From Charina bottae (Eukaryota; Chordata; Lepidosauria; Squamata; Charinaidae): a stretch of DNA of 64,000 nt. The notes beneath the pieces are model-generated. The model did no database searches, was not told where the DNA came from, and saw only the letters and a program-made list of their open reading frames with translations. The position numbers were made by a program, and so were the translations under genes. The stretch lies in contig JALMGJ010000012.1 in the NCBI GenBank assembly GCA_023362775.1, forward strand, positions 20,907,501-20,971,500. The letters are read 5' to 3'. Shown here one piece after another: positions 63,867-64,000 of this stretch (position 1 is the first letter of the stretch; every line of letters starts with the position of its first letter).

Positions 63867-64000
63867 GAATTTCAAAGCCAGCATCAATTTGCCTGCCCAA
63901 GGAAGTGCTAGGAAGTGATGTCACTATTGCCATGGCCTCAGCAATATTGTGTAGGGCAAAAGATGGAGGATATCACAGCTAAAACCCCAGGCAGGAGGTT
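63867..64000. other. Window end, nothing recognised
   Basis: No feature seen in the last 134 bases. Confidence 0.4.

Overview
The window looks like nuclear DNA from a squamate reptile (lizard or snake). I found no intact host gene, no tRNA or rRNA gene, no operon structure and no CRISPR array. The lineage call rests on the repeats: tRNA-derived SINEs of the Sauria type ending in a Bov-B-like tail with an ACCTTT tract, 5S-rRNA-derived SINEs, Penelope-like elements (PLEs), CR1, L1, RTE and L2-like LINE fragments, and many short non-autonomous hAT transposons. The species cannot be told from the sequence, and the stretch could be intergenic or intronic.

Layout. 1-9.2 kb is mostly single-copy AT-rich DNA with two hAT copies of a GC-rich family (4503-4792, 5220-5471), a palindromic hAT MITE (5672-5792) and a Tc1/mariner-like element (7684-8072). 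9.2-13.2 kb holds a CR1 copy split by a SINE, a hAT copy with a 56-bp internal array, a Sauria SINE and an RTE reverse-transcriptase remnant with an inverted 5' piece. 14-20 kb holds further hATs, RTE-like and L2-like fragments and a long perfect inverted repeat. 21.5-25.7 kb is the most layered stretch: one CR1 copy interrupted by an L1, a hAT and a retrocopy that I identify as SNRPC (U1-C), followed by a 5'-truncated PLE. 26-45 kb alternates single-copy DNA with MITEs, SINEs and LINE tails, including self-nested hATs at 41 kb. 45.1-47.2 kb is an internally deleted L1 carrying both ends of the element. 48-64 kb has a compound microsatellite, a second PLE, more hATs and SINEs, two L2-like coding remnants and an LTR-like repeat.

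The strongest positive result is structural. Twenty-three hAT insertions have recognisable 8-bp target-site duplications (TSDs), and 21 of them carry TA in the middle (nnnTAnnn). That is the signature of the Buster clade, so one Buster-like transposase may have moved several unrelated-looking MITE families. Several families carry promoter-like internal arrays: CCAAT plus GC boxes in one, CpG-rich DNA with ETS-like motifs in another.

Identifications by family name come from reading motifs and remembered family features. No database search was run. Boundaries supported by TSDs are given to the base; other repeat boundaries are approximate.
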